64,000 nucleotides of DNA, taken from positions 248,001 to 312,000 of the forward strand of contig NZ_CATYWO010000001.1 of the NCBI RefSeq assembly GCF_958405655.1, given 5' to 3'. The notes beneath the pieces were generated by a model. The model was given only the letters and a program-made list of their open reading frames with translations. It was not told the origin of the DNA and did no database searches. Of the stretch, positions 28,410 to 36,121 are shown one piece after another. Positions within the stretch are counted from its first letter, which is position 1. Each line of letters begins with the position of its first letter. The stretch comes from Ralstonia condita (GTDB taxonomy: Bacteria > Pseudomonadota > Gammaproteobacteria > Burkholderiales > Burkholderiaceae). Both the position numbers and the translations under genes were made by a program.

Positions 28410-29030
28410 TCAGCCGCGCCGCGGCGGCAGGATCGCGTCAAGGTACGTGGTGGACAGATGCTCCAGCTCGACCACGTAGTTATCCACCACGCCACGGAAG
28501 TAGCGCCAGAAGATCAGCGTCGGGATGGCCACCACCAGGCCCAGCGCGGTGTTGTACAGCGCGACAGAGATGCCGTGCGCCAGCGCCTGCGGGTTCGTGC
28601 CCGCGGCGGTCTGGCTGCCGAAGATCTCGATCATGCCGACCACCGTGCCGAACAGGCCCATCAGAGGCGCCACCGAGGCGATTGTGCCGAGCGCGTTCAG
28701 ATAACGCTCCAGGCGGTGGGCAACATTCTGGCCGGCTTCTTCCACCACTTCCTTGGCGGCATCGCGCGTGGTGTTCGGATGCAGCACCACGTGGCGCAGC
28801 GCGGCAGCCAGCAGCCGGCCCAGCGGCGAGCCCTGTTCCAGCGTGTTCACCACTTCTGGCGTGGCACGGCGCTGATGCGCGACGGCCAGCGCCTCGTCAT
28901 ACACCTTGGGCGGAATGATCTTGTTGCGCTGCAGCGCGACGAAGCGTTCGATGATGAGCGCGAGCGCGAGCACCGAGGCAATCAACAGCGGCCAGATCGG
29001 CCAGCCGGCGGCTTGAATGATGGAGAACAC
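28410..29030 (-). CDS. exbB: ExbB/TolQ/MotA-family proton channel protein
   Basis: 206 residues from a GTG start (VFSIIQAAGWPIWPLL). Three membrane helices: ~8-28, then two after residue ~110 with GTIASVAPLMGLFGTVVGMI and SVALYNTALGLVVAIPTLI, the hallmark of the family. No in-frame ATG exists at a sensible position, so the GTG is chosen. It heads the exbB-exbD-lpxK-Trm112-kdsB run. Confidence 0.93.
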   Translation of the reverse strand: MFSIIQAAGWPIWPLLIASVLALALIIERFVALQRNKIIPPKVYDEALAVAHQRRATPEVVNTLEQGSPLGRLLAAALRHVVLHPNTTRDAAKEVVEEAGQNVAHRLERYLNALGTIASVAPLMGLFGTVVGMIEIFGSQTAAGTNPQALAHGISVALYNTALGLVVAIPTLIFWRYFRGVVDNYVVELEHLSTTYLDAILPPRRG

Positions 29031-29239
29031 TGGACAACCCGTTTTGTCGTTGTGGAAGGAGGCGCGATGGGCGCACGCCCGGTCGCCGTTGTCGCCGTCC
29101 GCGTCCCCGAACGCGGTCAGTTGCGGCAAAAACAGGCAGCACTCTAGCGCGTCGGACCTGCCACGGCAACACGATGGCGCGCCGTGGCAACGTGCAGGCG
29201 CGATGCTCGGCGCAGTGTCATGGAAGATGCCGCCCACGC

Positions 29240-29412
29240 AATCCACAGGGGGGCGGGACAGTCTTGTGGACGGGTTGTGGACATTGCCCGGACAAGCAAG
29301 CTAAGCCTCTGATTCAACAGGAGGTTCTCACCCGTGCTTAAAAATGAGGCAACCCGGGCTCGGGCAGTACGTTGCGCGCAGTTCCCGAGATGGATGGCCG
29401 CTTTGGGGCCGT
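29240..29412. repeat. Tandem repeat unit 1 (exbB-xseA gap)
   Basis: The unit starts at AATCCACA (29240), has GGGACAGTCTTGTGGACGG, then a second GTGGAC 11 bases after the first (29266 and 29277), then CATTGCCCGGACAAGCAAGC. The core of roughly 100 bases (29240-29345) is shared with units 2 and 3; the remainder is less similar. No ORF of note runs through it. Confidence 0.8.
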
Positions 29413-29584
29413 AATCCACACGCTGACGGGACAGTCTTGTGGACGGCGTGTGGACATTGCCCTAACAACGAAGCTAAGTCCATGATTTGAAAAGAGGTCT
29501 GCTGGTTAGCTTAAAAAATGGGCAGCCGGCCTTGCGCGCCCCGATCCTGCGAAAAAGGAGGAAGGAGCCGGCGCCCGGGGCCAT
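29413..29584. repeat. Tandem repeat unit 2
   Basis: ATCCACA at 29414, GGGACAGTCTTGTGGACGG at 29428, paired GTGGAC at 29439 and 29450, then ACATTGCCC and an AAGCTAAG segment. The unit starts 173 bases after unit 1. The shared block ends near GCTTAAAAAATG at about 29520; the rest is GC-rich and diverged. Confidence 0.8.
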
Positions 29585-29757
29585 AATCCACATCCGATCG
29601 GGACAGTCTTGTGGACGGATTGTGGACATTGCCCGGACAAGCACCTTAACTGTTTGATTTCAAAGGATGTTCCGTCTGCTGCTGAAAAAATAAGCAGACT
29701 ACGTTCTCGGTCCGCATGCGGACAGGAGCCCTGCCGACAGGCTTGCTCCCGGGCTGA
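29585..29757. repeat. Tandem repeat unit 3
   Basis: ATCCACA at 29586, GGGACAGTCTTGTGGACGG at 29600, paired GTGGAC at 29611 and 29622, then ACATTGCCCGGACAAGCA as in unit 1 and a GATTTCAAAGGA segment comparable with GATTTGAAAAGAG of unit 2. It starts 172 bases after unit 2. Confidence 0.8.
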
Positions 29758-29850
29758 TTTATCCACTGCCCAGGCGTCACTTCGCGGTTTTCCAGCGCTG
29801 CTGTGGATAACTTTGTGAACATCCTTGGGGTGCCTGCGCTAAATGCTTGA
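29758..29850. repeat. Degenerate fourth repeat unit
   Basis: TTATCCAC at 29759, then CTGTGGATAACTTTGTGAAC at 29801-29820 in place of the paired GTGGAC motif (12-base spacing), followed by GCGCTAAATGC. The layout matches units 1-3 but sequence identity is low. The rest of the gap to xseA (29851-30073) holds no gene. Confidence 0.45.
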
Positions 29851-29953
29851 CGCAGAACGAAATTACTTGCGCTGCTGAAATTTTGACAAAGGCTGTTTCT
29901 TTAAAGGAATCAAAGGGTTGCATCAACACGCCGAGAGCGCGTCACGCCTACCC

Positions 29954-29967
29954 TGTCAAGCTTGACA
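29954..29967. promoter_or_regulatory. Perfect 14-bp palindrome upstream of xseA
   Basis: TGTCAAGCTTGACA is perfectly palindromic and lies 106 bases before the xseA ATG. It is a candidate operator. Its right half doubles as a TTGACA hexamer, but no good -10 follows at the right distance. Confidence 0.35.
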
Positions 29968-30073
29968 AGGGCGTTATGCTGTGGACAGGTCGCCATTCCG
30001 GTTCTGCTTGTCTCCCTCAATCAAGGTAGAAGTTGCCCAGGGGCCTCATGGATTTACGCCCCATTCACCACTT

Positions 30074-31510
30074 ATGACCTCGCCCCCTACGTCCCGCAAA
30101 CCGTTCTGGATGGATGCTCCAGCCGCCGCCCCGGCGCCGTCGGGCATGCCCGCGCCTGCCCCTTCTGGTTCCCTTCGGGGCGGACAGGATGTGTTGACCG
30201 TCACCGAGGTCAACCGGAGGATTGCCGGGCTGCTGGAGCGGAACTTTCCGCTCGGATGGGTGCGCGGCGAGATTTCCAACTTCACGCGTGCGGCCAGCGG
30301 CCACTGGTATTTCTCGCTCAAGGATGCGGGCGCGCAGATCCGCTGCGTGATGTTCAAGGGTCGCAACCAGTACGCCGATTTCACCCCGCGGGAGGGCGAA
30401 GCTGTCGAGGTGCGTGCGCTGGTCACGTTGTACGAGGCGCGCGGCGAGCTGCAACTGAGTGTCGAGGCCATCCGCCGCGCCGGCTTGGGCAACCTGTATG
30501 AGGCGTTCCTCCGGCTGAAGGCCGCGCTGGAGGCGGAAGGCTTGTTCGAGGCCGATCGCAAGCGGCCCCTGCCACGGCACCCGCGTGCCATCGGCGTGGT
30601 GACCTCGCTGCAGGCTGCTGCGCTGCGCGACGTGCTGACCACGCTGCGCCGGCGCGCACCGCATGTGCCGGTAGTGGTCTATCCGGTACCAGTGCAGGGC
30701 GCCGGGGCCGCCGAGCGCATCGCCGCGATGCTGGGGACGGTCAATGCCCGGGCAGAGGTCGATGTCGTGATTCTATGCCGGGGTGGCGGCAGCATCGAAG
30801 ACCTGTGGGCCTTCAATGAAGAGCCGGTGGCGCGTGCGGTGGCAGCCTTGTCGATCCCCATCGTGGCCGGTGTCGGGCACGAGACGGATGTGACCATCGT
30901 TGACTTCGTGGCCGACGTGCGCGCGCCCACGCCGACCGGGGCTGCCGAGCTGGTCAGTCCCGACCGCGCCCGCATGCTGCGCGATGTGGCGCGCGACTGG
31001 GATGCACTGTCGGCGCAATTTCGCCGGCAGCTCGATCGGCGCGCGCAAACGGTGGACTGGCTTGCGCGCCGCCTCCGCAGCCCGCAGGCGCAAATGCGCG
31101 AGCGCCGCTCGCAACTCTCCAATCTGGAAGGCCGTCTGCGGTTTGCCCTGGCCGGCCGCGTGCAACGCGCCGAGCACGTGCAGCGCTTGCTTGCAATGCG
31201 GCTGAGCGCGGCGCGCCCTGATCCAGCCCGCGAGCGCGCTGCCGTGCAGCGAGCGGAGGCCGCGCTGGCACGCGCGATGCGTGACAGACTGGCGCGTGCC
31301 CAGGAGCGCCTTGCGCGCCAGCACAACGGGCTGGAACTGCTGGCCCCGCAGCGTACCCTCGAGCGCGGCTATGCGGTGCTGCTCGACGCGGACGGCCACG
31401 CCATTCGCGACCCGCATGCGCTGCATGCCCGCGCGCGCATCGAGGCCAGGTTGGCGCAAGGCGCGGTCGACATCGAAATCGCCCAGGCGCAACCCAAGCT
31501 CGACATGTGA
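30074..31510 (+). CDS. xseA: Exodeoxyribonuclease VII large subunit
   Basis: 478 residues from MTSPPTSRKPFWMDAPAAAP. A Pro/Ala-rich N-terminal extension (~1-38) precedes the OB-fold (TVTEVNRRIAGLLERNFP, GHWYFSLKDAGAQIRCVMFK) and the catalytic domain with CRGGGSIEDLWAFNEE and GVGHETDVTIVDFVAD. A long basic coiled-coil follows. It degrades single-stranded DNA with XseB, which is not nearby. Confidence 0.95.
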   Translation: MTSPPTSRKPFWMDAPAAAPAPSGMPAPAPSGSLRGGQDVLTVTEVNRRIAGLLERNFPLGWVRGEISNFTRAASGHWYFSLKDAGAQIRCVMFKGRNQYADFTPREGEAVEVRALVTLYEARGELQLSVEAIRRAGLGNLYEAFLRLKAALEAEGLFEADRKRPLPRHPRAIGVVTSLQAAALRDVLTTLRRRAPHVPVVVYPVPVQGAGAAERIAAMLGTVNARAEVDVVILCRGGGSIEDLWAFNEEPVARAVAALSIPIVAGVGHETDVTIVDFVADVRAPTPTGAAELVSPDRARMLRDVARDWDALSAQFRRQLDRRAQTVDWLARRLRSPQAQMRERRSQLSNLEGRLRFALAGRVQRAEHVQRLLAMRLSAARPDPARERAAVQRAEAALARAMRDRLARAQERLARQHNGLELLAPQRTLERGYAVLLDADGHAIRDPHALHARARIEARLAQGAVDIEIAQAQPKLDM

Positions 31511-31655
31511 CCGGCGCATGTGGACATGACCGAGATACGTGCGTTTCCGCATCTGTTTCGCGGGTATTCCGACTATTTAGCGGGTGGTTTGCGCCGGTTT
31601 TACAAGTCTCCTACAATCGTCGCTCCCAACCTGTAACCCACAGAAGGCAAGAACA

Positions 31656-32234
31656 ATGGAACACACGCTCCCCCCGCTGCCGTACGCCCAAGACGCCCTG
31701 GCGCCGCACATCTCCAAGGAAACGCTGGAGTTCCACTACGGCAAGCACCACCAGACCTACGTCACGAACCTGAACAACCTGATCAAGGGCACCGAGTTCG
31801 AGAACCTGAGCCTCGAAGACATCGTCAAGAAGTCGTCGGGCGGTGTGTTCAACAACGCCGCACAGGTGTGGAACCACACCTTCTACTGGAACGGCCTGAA
31901 GCCGCAAGGCGGCGGCGCACCGACCGGCGCGCTGGCTGACGCCATCAACGCCAAGTGGGGCAGCTTCGACAAGTTCAAGGAAGAGTTCACCAAGACGGCC
32001 ATCGGCACCTTCGGTTCGGGCTGGGCCTGGCTGGTGAAGAAGGCCGACGGCTCGCTGGATCTGGTGTCGACCTCGAACGCCGCCACGCCGCTGACCACCG
32101 ACGCCAAGCCGCTGCTGACCTGCGACGTGTGGGAACACGCCTACTACATCGACTACCGCAACGCCCGTCCGAAGTACGTCGAGGCGTTCTGGAACCTGGT
32201 CAACTGGGATTTCGTTGCCAAGAATTTCGCCTGA
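31656..32234 (+). CDS. sodB: Superoxide dismutase, Fe type
   Basis: 192 residues from MEHTLPPLPYAQDALAPHIS. Metal ligands His27, His74, Asp157 and His161 are all present. FNNAAQVWNHTFYWNGLKP and the LLTCDVWEHAYYIDYRN segment favour the iron form. It is cytosolic, without signal peptide. It stands alone between xseA (145-base gap, which should contain the promoter) and its own terminator. Confidence 0.96.
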   Translation: MEHTLPPLPYAQDALAPHISKETLEFHYGKHHQTYVTNLNNLIKGTEFENLSLEDIVKKSSGGVFNNAAQVWNHTFYWNGLKPQGGGAPTGALADAINAKWGSFDKFKEEFTKTAIGTFGSGWAWLVKKADGSLDLVSTSNAATPLTTDAKPLLTCDVWEHAYYIDYRNARPKYVEAFWNLVNWDFVAKNFA

Positions 32235-32257
32235 GCGAAGCCTTCGCACCCAGAAGA

Positions 32258-32284
32258 AACCTCCGCGCTGCGGAGGTTTTTTTA
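32258..32284 (+). terminator. Terminator of sodB
   Basis: AACCTCCGC / GCGGAGGTT stem with a short loop, then a run of seven T. Confidence 0.9.
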
Positions 32285-32387
32285 TGCGCGCATGCTGTCC
32301 AGCATGTTGTGCCATCGGTACTTCGTCGTTGCGGGGAAGCCCACCAGGCCAATGGGGTGCGCGGCGCAGGTCAGCGGCCCGCTTCGA

Positions 32388-32936
32388 TCAAGGCAGCATG
32401 CCCATCTGCCGGAGCAGCGTCTGGTTGTCTTCCAGGTGCCAGTTCTCGGCGATCTTGCCGTCGGCAACGCGGTACAGATCAAACGCCTGAAAATCGATCG
32501 GCTGGTTCTGCCCGTGCGTAGCGCCGAATTGTCCGGTGAAGTGTCCGCGAAAGCGCAGGTGGACGGCCACGCGATCTCCCGCGACAACCATGTCTTCGAT
32601 CTGCACGCGCATGTCGGGCACGGCCGCACGAAACGCCTTCGAGGCATCGAGGGGGCCTTGCGTACCCTGCGCGCGGCCGGCCGGCAGCGTGCGATCGGCA
32701 AACGCTGGCGAGAGCGCGGCGCTGGCGTATCGCGCATCGCCGGTATGCCAGAAGGTGGCGTAGCGGCGGGCAGCGAGCACGGCAGCGGCGGCCTGTGGCG
32801 TATCTGGCGCCGCAACGTGGTCGGCACGGATGAGGTCCGCATCGGCGGAAGCTGCAAAGGCGGGCAGTGCGGCGAGCAGGGTCAGCGCGACAGCGGCAAG
32901 CAGGGCAGGGCGGACAGCGGTGGTTCGGATCGACAT
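32388..32936 (-). CDS. Exported SnoaL-fold (ester-cyclase-like) protein
   Basis: 182 residues from MSIRTTAVRPALLAAVALTL, with a Sec signal ending AFA. The body has the SnoaL-like/NTF2 layout: WHTGDARYASAALSPAFADR, FRAAVPDMRVQIEDMVVAGD, VHLRFRGHFTGQFG and a terminal ENWHLEDNQTLLRQMGML. The family includes polyketide cyclases and many proteins without known activity. Its substrate is unknown, and no biosynthetic genes accompany it. Upstream 32937-33189 is non-coding. Confidence 0.78.
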   Translation of the reverse strand: MSIRTTAVRPALLAAVALTLLAALPAFAASADADLIRADHVAAPDTPQAAAAVLAARRYATFWHTGDARYASAALSPAFADRTLPAGRAQGTQGPLDASKAFRAAVPDMRVQIEDMVVAGDRVAVHLRFRGHFTGQFGATHGQNQPIDFQAFDLYRVADGKIAENWHLEDNQTLLRQMGMLP

Positions 32937-33189
32937 GAGAGCTCCGTGGGTTGCGATGCGCTCCACTGTAGATTTCCAGCCGGAGGCGATAAAGATCCAA
33001 CGAATCGATCCGGTATCAATCCACATTTGATGATGCGCGCCGATGTCGGAGATGTCCGCAAACGCAATGCCACGCACGTGATAGTCGATATCGATCCCTT
33101 CCTGCAGCCGGAACAGCCTCCACCGCGCCCGGATTTTCTAGACTGCCCCTGCATCCGACGGTCATACAGGAACACGGGAGAGGGAGACG

Positions 33190-33708
33190 ATGGACATGAG
33201 CCACATCCTGTCGCGCACCGAGCGCGGCGCGCAGGAACTGCAGAGGCGCAGCGGGCAGGTCACGCACCGGCAGCGCGCAATCCTGCTGCTGATCAACGGT
33301 GAACGATCAGCCGCGGAGATCCTCGCGCAGTTGAGCAACGCCGGTCCGGACGAAAGCGATCTCGGTCGGCTGCTTGCCGACGGCTACGTCCGGACACGCG
33401 CCCCGGTCAAGGCGCAGCCGAAGGTGCTGGCCGGGCCTGCACCGGCGCCCGCCGCGCACGTTGCCGTGGGTCATGTCCGGCAGACGTCGATTGCGGATTG
33501 GCGGCTGAGCCAGGCGGGCGCGTTCTCGGCGCTGCAGCGTTATCTCGCCGAGGGGCCCGAGGCGCCGGACGACTTCCTCAACGGCCTGGCAGCCCCCCTG
33601 TATACGGCACTGACGACTTGCCGCAGCGAGGCCTCGGCGCACGCGGTGGTCGCGTTGCTGGAAACCCGCCTCGGTGTCGAGCGCCGCGATGTGAAGGAGG
33701 TGTCCTAG
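33190..33708 (+). CDS. Protein of unknown function
   Basis: 172 residues from MDMSHILSRTERGAQELQRR, with GGGAGAGGGAGACGATG giving a strong ribosome site. Residues 10-70 look like a small helical, winged-helix-like domain (RQRAILLLINGERSAAEILA, LLADGYVRTR); a Pro/Ala linker (~72-90) leads to a helical C-terminal half. No membrane segment or catalytic motif is visible. Similar two-part proteins occur in Ralstonia and Cupriavidus, but I cannot name a family. Confidence 0.6.
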   Translation: MDMSHILSRTERGAQELQRRSGQVTHRQRAILLLINGERSAAEILAQLSNAGPDESDLGRLLADGYVRTRAPVKAQPKVLAGPAPAPAAHVAVGHVRQTSIADWRLSQAGAFSALQRYLAEGPEAPDDFLNGLAAPLYTALTTCRSEASAHAVVALLETRLGVERRDVKEVS

Positions 33709-33728
33709 GAGGGAATACCGAATTTGCG

Positions 33729-33777
33729 CGATTTTCTCGTGCCATGGGCATGCATCGTTGATGCCCCGAGAAAATCG
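33729..33777. promoter_or_regulatory. Long inverted repeat (hairpin) before the ABC/hut remnants
   Basis: CGATTTTCTCG (33729-33739) and CGAGAAAATCG (33767-33777) are perfect 11-base arms, and GGGCAT / ATGCCC inside them can extend the stem. No T-run follows, so a terminator is unlikely; an operator, a leader hairpin or a relic of an element are possible. Confidence 0.5.
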
Positions 33778-33816
33778 TCGCATGCTCCGTCGCGACATCA
33801 CCTGACTGAGATCGCG

Positions 33817-33990
33817 ATGACCGAGCCCACCCCAGCACAGCAATCCGCCGCCGGCGCGGACGTACCGATGATCGAGATTCGCGGCCTGACCAAACCGTAT
33901 GGCGATCACACCGTCCCCAACGGTATCGACTTCGAGGTCGACGCCTCGCAGATGGTGGTTGTGATCGGCCCCAGCGGCTCGGGCAAGTGC
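33817..33990 (+). pseudogene. 5' remnant of a polar amino acid ABC transporter ATPase
   Basis: From the ATG at 33817 the frame encodes VPMIEIRGLTKPYGDHTVPNG... with an intact Walker A (GPSGSGK), clearly the N-terminus of a GlnQ/GltL/HisP-type ATPase. Directly after the P-loop, where SerThr-Leu is expected, the sequence departs (CMAITFDAAVWQG) and no Q-loop, signature motif or Walker B follows. About 60 of ~245 residues remain. The join lies near 33990. Confidence 0.8.
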
Positions 33991-34122
33991 ATGGCAATCA
34001 CGTTCGATGCCGCCGTCTGGCAAGGCAAGGCCGCCACGGCACCGGCGAGCGTGGCGATGTCACGCGCCTGTTTCAGATCGTGCGGCCCGCGCAGTCGATG
34101 CACCTGTCGGGGGTGCCTGCGT

Positions 34123-34343
34123 TGCGATATGGACATGCTCGTCGCTGCCGTGGCGCCGGCGTGTCGGCGCCTGCGGCCTACGGCATCACGTTGCTCGTCC
34201 TCGAGGTGCTCGTGCAGCACGTCGGCGTGACAGGCAAGGTGTGTGTGGCGGACCTCGCCGAAACCCATCCCGAATACGGCCAGGACAACCGCACAGCGCG
34301 GGTGGCTGCGCGTCTGGCGTATCACCTGCTGCGCCGCTCATGA
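34123..34343 (+). pseudogene. hutG: 3' remnant of formimidoylglutamase with a frameshift
   Basis: The arginase-fold metal segment CDMDMLVAAVAP (from 34123, frame 1) continues in another frame as GVSAPAAYGITLLVLEVLVQ and then KVCVADLAETHPEYGQDNRT to the TGA at 34341-34343. One G is missing at about 34158 (GCGCCGGCG where GCGCCGGGCG would be in frame). The DxD metal motif and the terminal ARVAARLAYHLL are typical of HutG of histidine breakdown. The N-terminal two thirds are missing. Confidence 0.78.
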
Positions 34344-34916
34344 AGCTGATCCCCGCTGACGCAATGCGCCGCATGCCGTGGAAGAACGGCGGCGGCGTGA
34401 CGACCGAAATCGCCATCGCCCCCACCGGTGCCACGCTCGAAGATTTCGACTGGCGCGTGAGCACGGCACAGGTGGATGCCGCCGGCCTTTCTCACGCTTT
34501 GACGGCATCGACCGTGCGCTGGCCGTGATCGCGGGCGGCCGGTTGACGATGCATCGTGCCGACGCGATGCCGTGACCCTCGCCCCGGGCGAGCCGGCCGC
34601 GCGCTTTGCGGGGGAGGTGGAGATGCATGCCACGCTCGACGCGCCGCTCTCCGATTTCAACGTGATGACGCGGCGCGACGCGTGGACGCATCGCGCTGAA
34701 GCGGTCGCGCTGGCCGCGGGCGAGAGCTGGCCGTTGCCACGTGCGCAGCCGGGCATGCGATGGCGGGTGTATTGCGCAGACGGTGCGCTGTCGATTGACG
34801 CCCTTGATGTGCCGCGAGGCGCAGCCGTGTTGCTCGACGCAACCGACGATCCTCACACGCTTGTCGCGCGTGTCGGCTCGATGGGCTACCTCGTTGGCCT
34901 GTGGCCGCTCGGCTGA
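34340..34916 (+). pseudogene. hutD: hutD with two frameshifts
   Basis: The HutD start MKLIPADAMRRMPWKNGGGV is perfect and overlaps the hutG stop by ATGA. The frame shifts first near 34490 (GGCCTTTC where GGCCCTTTC is needed; PFSRFDGIDRALAVIAGG continues in the next frame) and again near 34571 (ATGCCGTGACC needs one more base; TLAPGEPAARFAGEVEMHA follows). The three pieces together make a full-length HutD cupin, so the gene was recently intact or the base calls are wrong. Confidence 0.8.
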
Positions 34917-34929
34917 GGTTGCGGTCTGC

Positions 34930-34960
34930 CAAAAGAAAAGGGACCCCTTAGGGTCCCTTG
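34930..34960 (-). terminator. Terminator of the HU gene
   Basis: AAGGGACCC / GGGTCCCTT stem with a CTTA loop; read on the minus strand the A-rich flank becomes TTTTCTTTT, so it serves the HU gene. Confidence 0.88.
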
Positions 34961-35005
34961 CAACGCTACCGGCCCGGCACGCAGGCCGGACGCGGCAGAA
35001 GACGC

Positions 35006-35290
35006 TTACTTCTTCTTGTTCACGGCGTCCTTGAAGCCCTTGCCAGCCGTGAACTTCACGGTCTTGGTTGCCGGGATCTTGATGGCTTCGCCGGTGCGCG
35101 GGTTGCGGCCGGTGCGTGCAGCACGCTTGCCCGACGAGAACGAACCGAAGCCAACCAGCGTGATGGTGCCGCCCTTGGCGACGGTCTTCTTGATGTTTTC
35201 CAGCGCGGAGTTCAGCGCGCGCTCGGCGGCGGCGTTGCTCAGTTCAGCGTCTTTCGCAATGGCGGCTACGAGTTCGGATTTGGTCGTCAT
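35006..35290 (-). CDS. HU-family DNA-binding protein
   Basis: 94 residues from MTTKSELVAAIAKDAELSNA. The HU/IHF signature GFGSFSSGKRAARTGRNPRT contains the DNA-intercalating arm residues, and the C-terminus is KGFKDAVNKKK. It bends and compacts DNA as a homodimer. It has its own leader and terminator. Several HU paralogues usually exist in Ralstonia, so hupA/hupB is not assigned. Confidence 0.94.
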   Translation of the reverse strand: MTTKSELVAAIAKDAELSNAAAERALNSALENIKKTVAKGGTITLVGFGSFSSGKRAARTGRNPRTGEAIKIPATKTVKFTAGKGFKDAVNKKK

Positions 35291-36121
35291 GTCAGTTCCC
35301 CACTTCAGGTTTGTTGGACAGCGTTGTACTGCGACCCGTTTTATATCACCGTTGTGATGGGTTGCACATCCCCTAACTGCAAGGCTTTGCGGGCCGTTGC
35401 TTGCAGCCGACACTTGTCCTGTCTACGTTTGCGGGCAGGCATCCGGGAAAAACCTGATATCGACAGGGTTTGTTTGCATTTCGGCGAGCCGCCGGCGCAC
35501 CGAAAACGCGCAGGCGGCATCCCGGTCAACCGGTTCGCCTGCCTTCCGCGCACGGTGTGTTGAGGCAACGCAAACTTCAGGCAGAACATCATGTCGAGTG
35601 CGCAAACGGCGGTCGCACAAGGCTTTGAGGTCGGAGGCCCTGCCGACGGCGGATCGCGCGGGCTCACCGTGGTGGTTTCGGCGCGCGAGCGGATGGGTAG
35701 GGCGCGCGCAGGGGCGCTGCGTCGTGGTGCGGGGCTCGGCAGGCGGCGTGGCCGCCCGGGTGCGGCGCCCTGAGGCCTTGACAGCCAGGCACGCGCTGCC
35801 GCGTCGATTGTGCGCGTGCGTGGTCGATTTCGATCGCCTTTCGTCAGTCGCGATCGCACAGCCGCCGTGGCTGTCGGGCGGCCGCAGGGCATTCCGGCCC
35901 GGCAAACAGGTCGCGTAGAACCGGTTGCGCCATCGGCTGGCTGGTGCCGTACGCGTGACGCCGGGACCTGGCGGAATCGGTGACGGCTGCACGGGTCATG
36001 ACCGCGCGAGCGGATGTGCGTGGCATGCGCGAGTTGGAAAGCGCTGCGTGGCCGGCGGCCAATGACAAGCGGCCGGTGGGTTGAGCCACCGGCCGCAGCG
36101 GATCGGGCGGGTTTCAGCCGA
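35291..36121. other. Gene-poor region between HU and the MHS transporter
   Basis: 831 bases. Overlapping open frames on both strands are Arg/Ala/Ser-rich and have no recognisable domain or good ribosome site, so none is called. The HU promoter should lie near 35300-35360. A GCGGCCGGTGG / CCACCGGCCGC stem at 36069-36097 without T-run may end the MHS transcript. Confidence 0.55.

Noticed and set aside
29240..29850. CRISPR array or chromosome origin at the tandem repeats
   Set aside because: The units are 172-173 bp and imperfect, with no short repeat/spacer pattern and no cas genes. dnaA, dnaN, gyrB or rpmH are absent, so the box-like motifs do not make this oriC.
33817..34230. An intact 130-residue protein starting with an ABC ATPase N-terminus
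   Set aside because: After the P-loop the translation becomes Cys/Arg/Ser-rich and out of frame with the HutG match, so it is a fusion of debris.
35397..35918. A 173-codon frame in the HU-MHS gap, and a 183-codon frame on the other strand
   Set aside because: Arg/Ser/Ala-rich, overlapping each other, no ribosome site and no recognisable domain.
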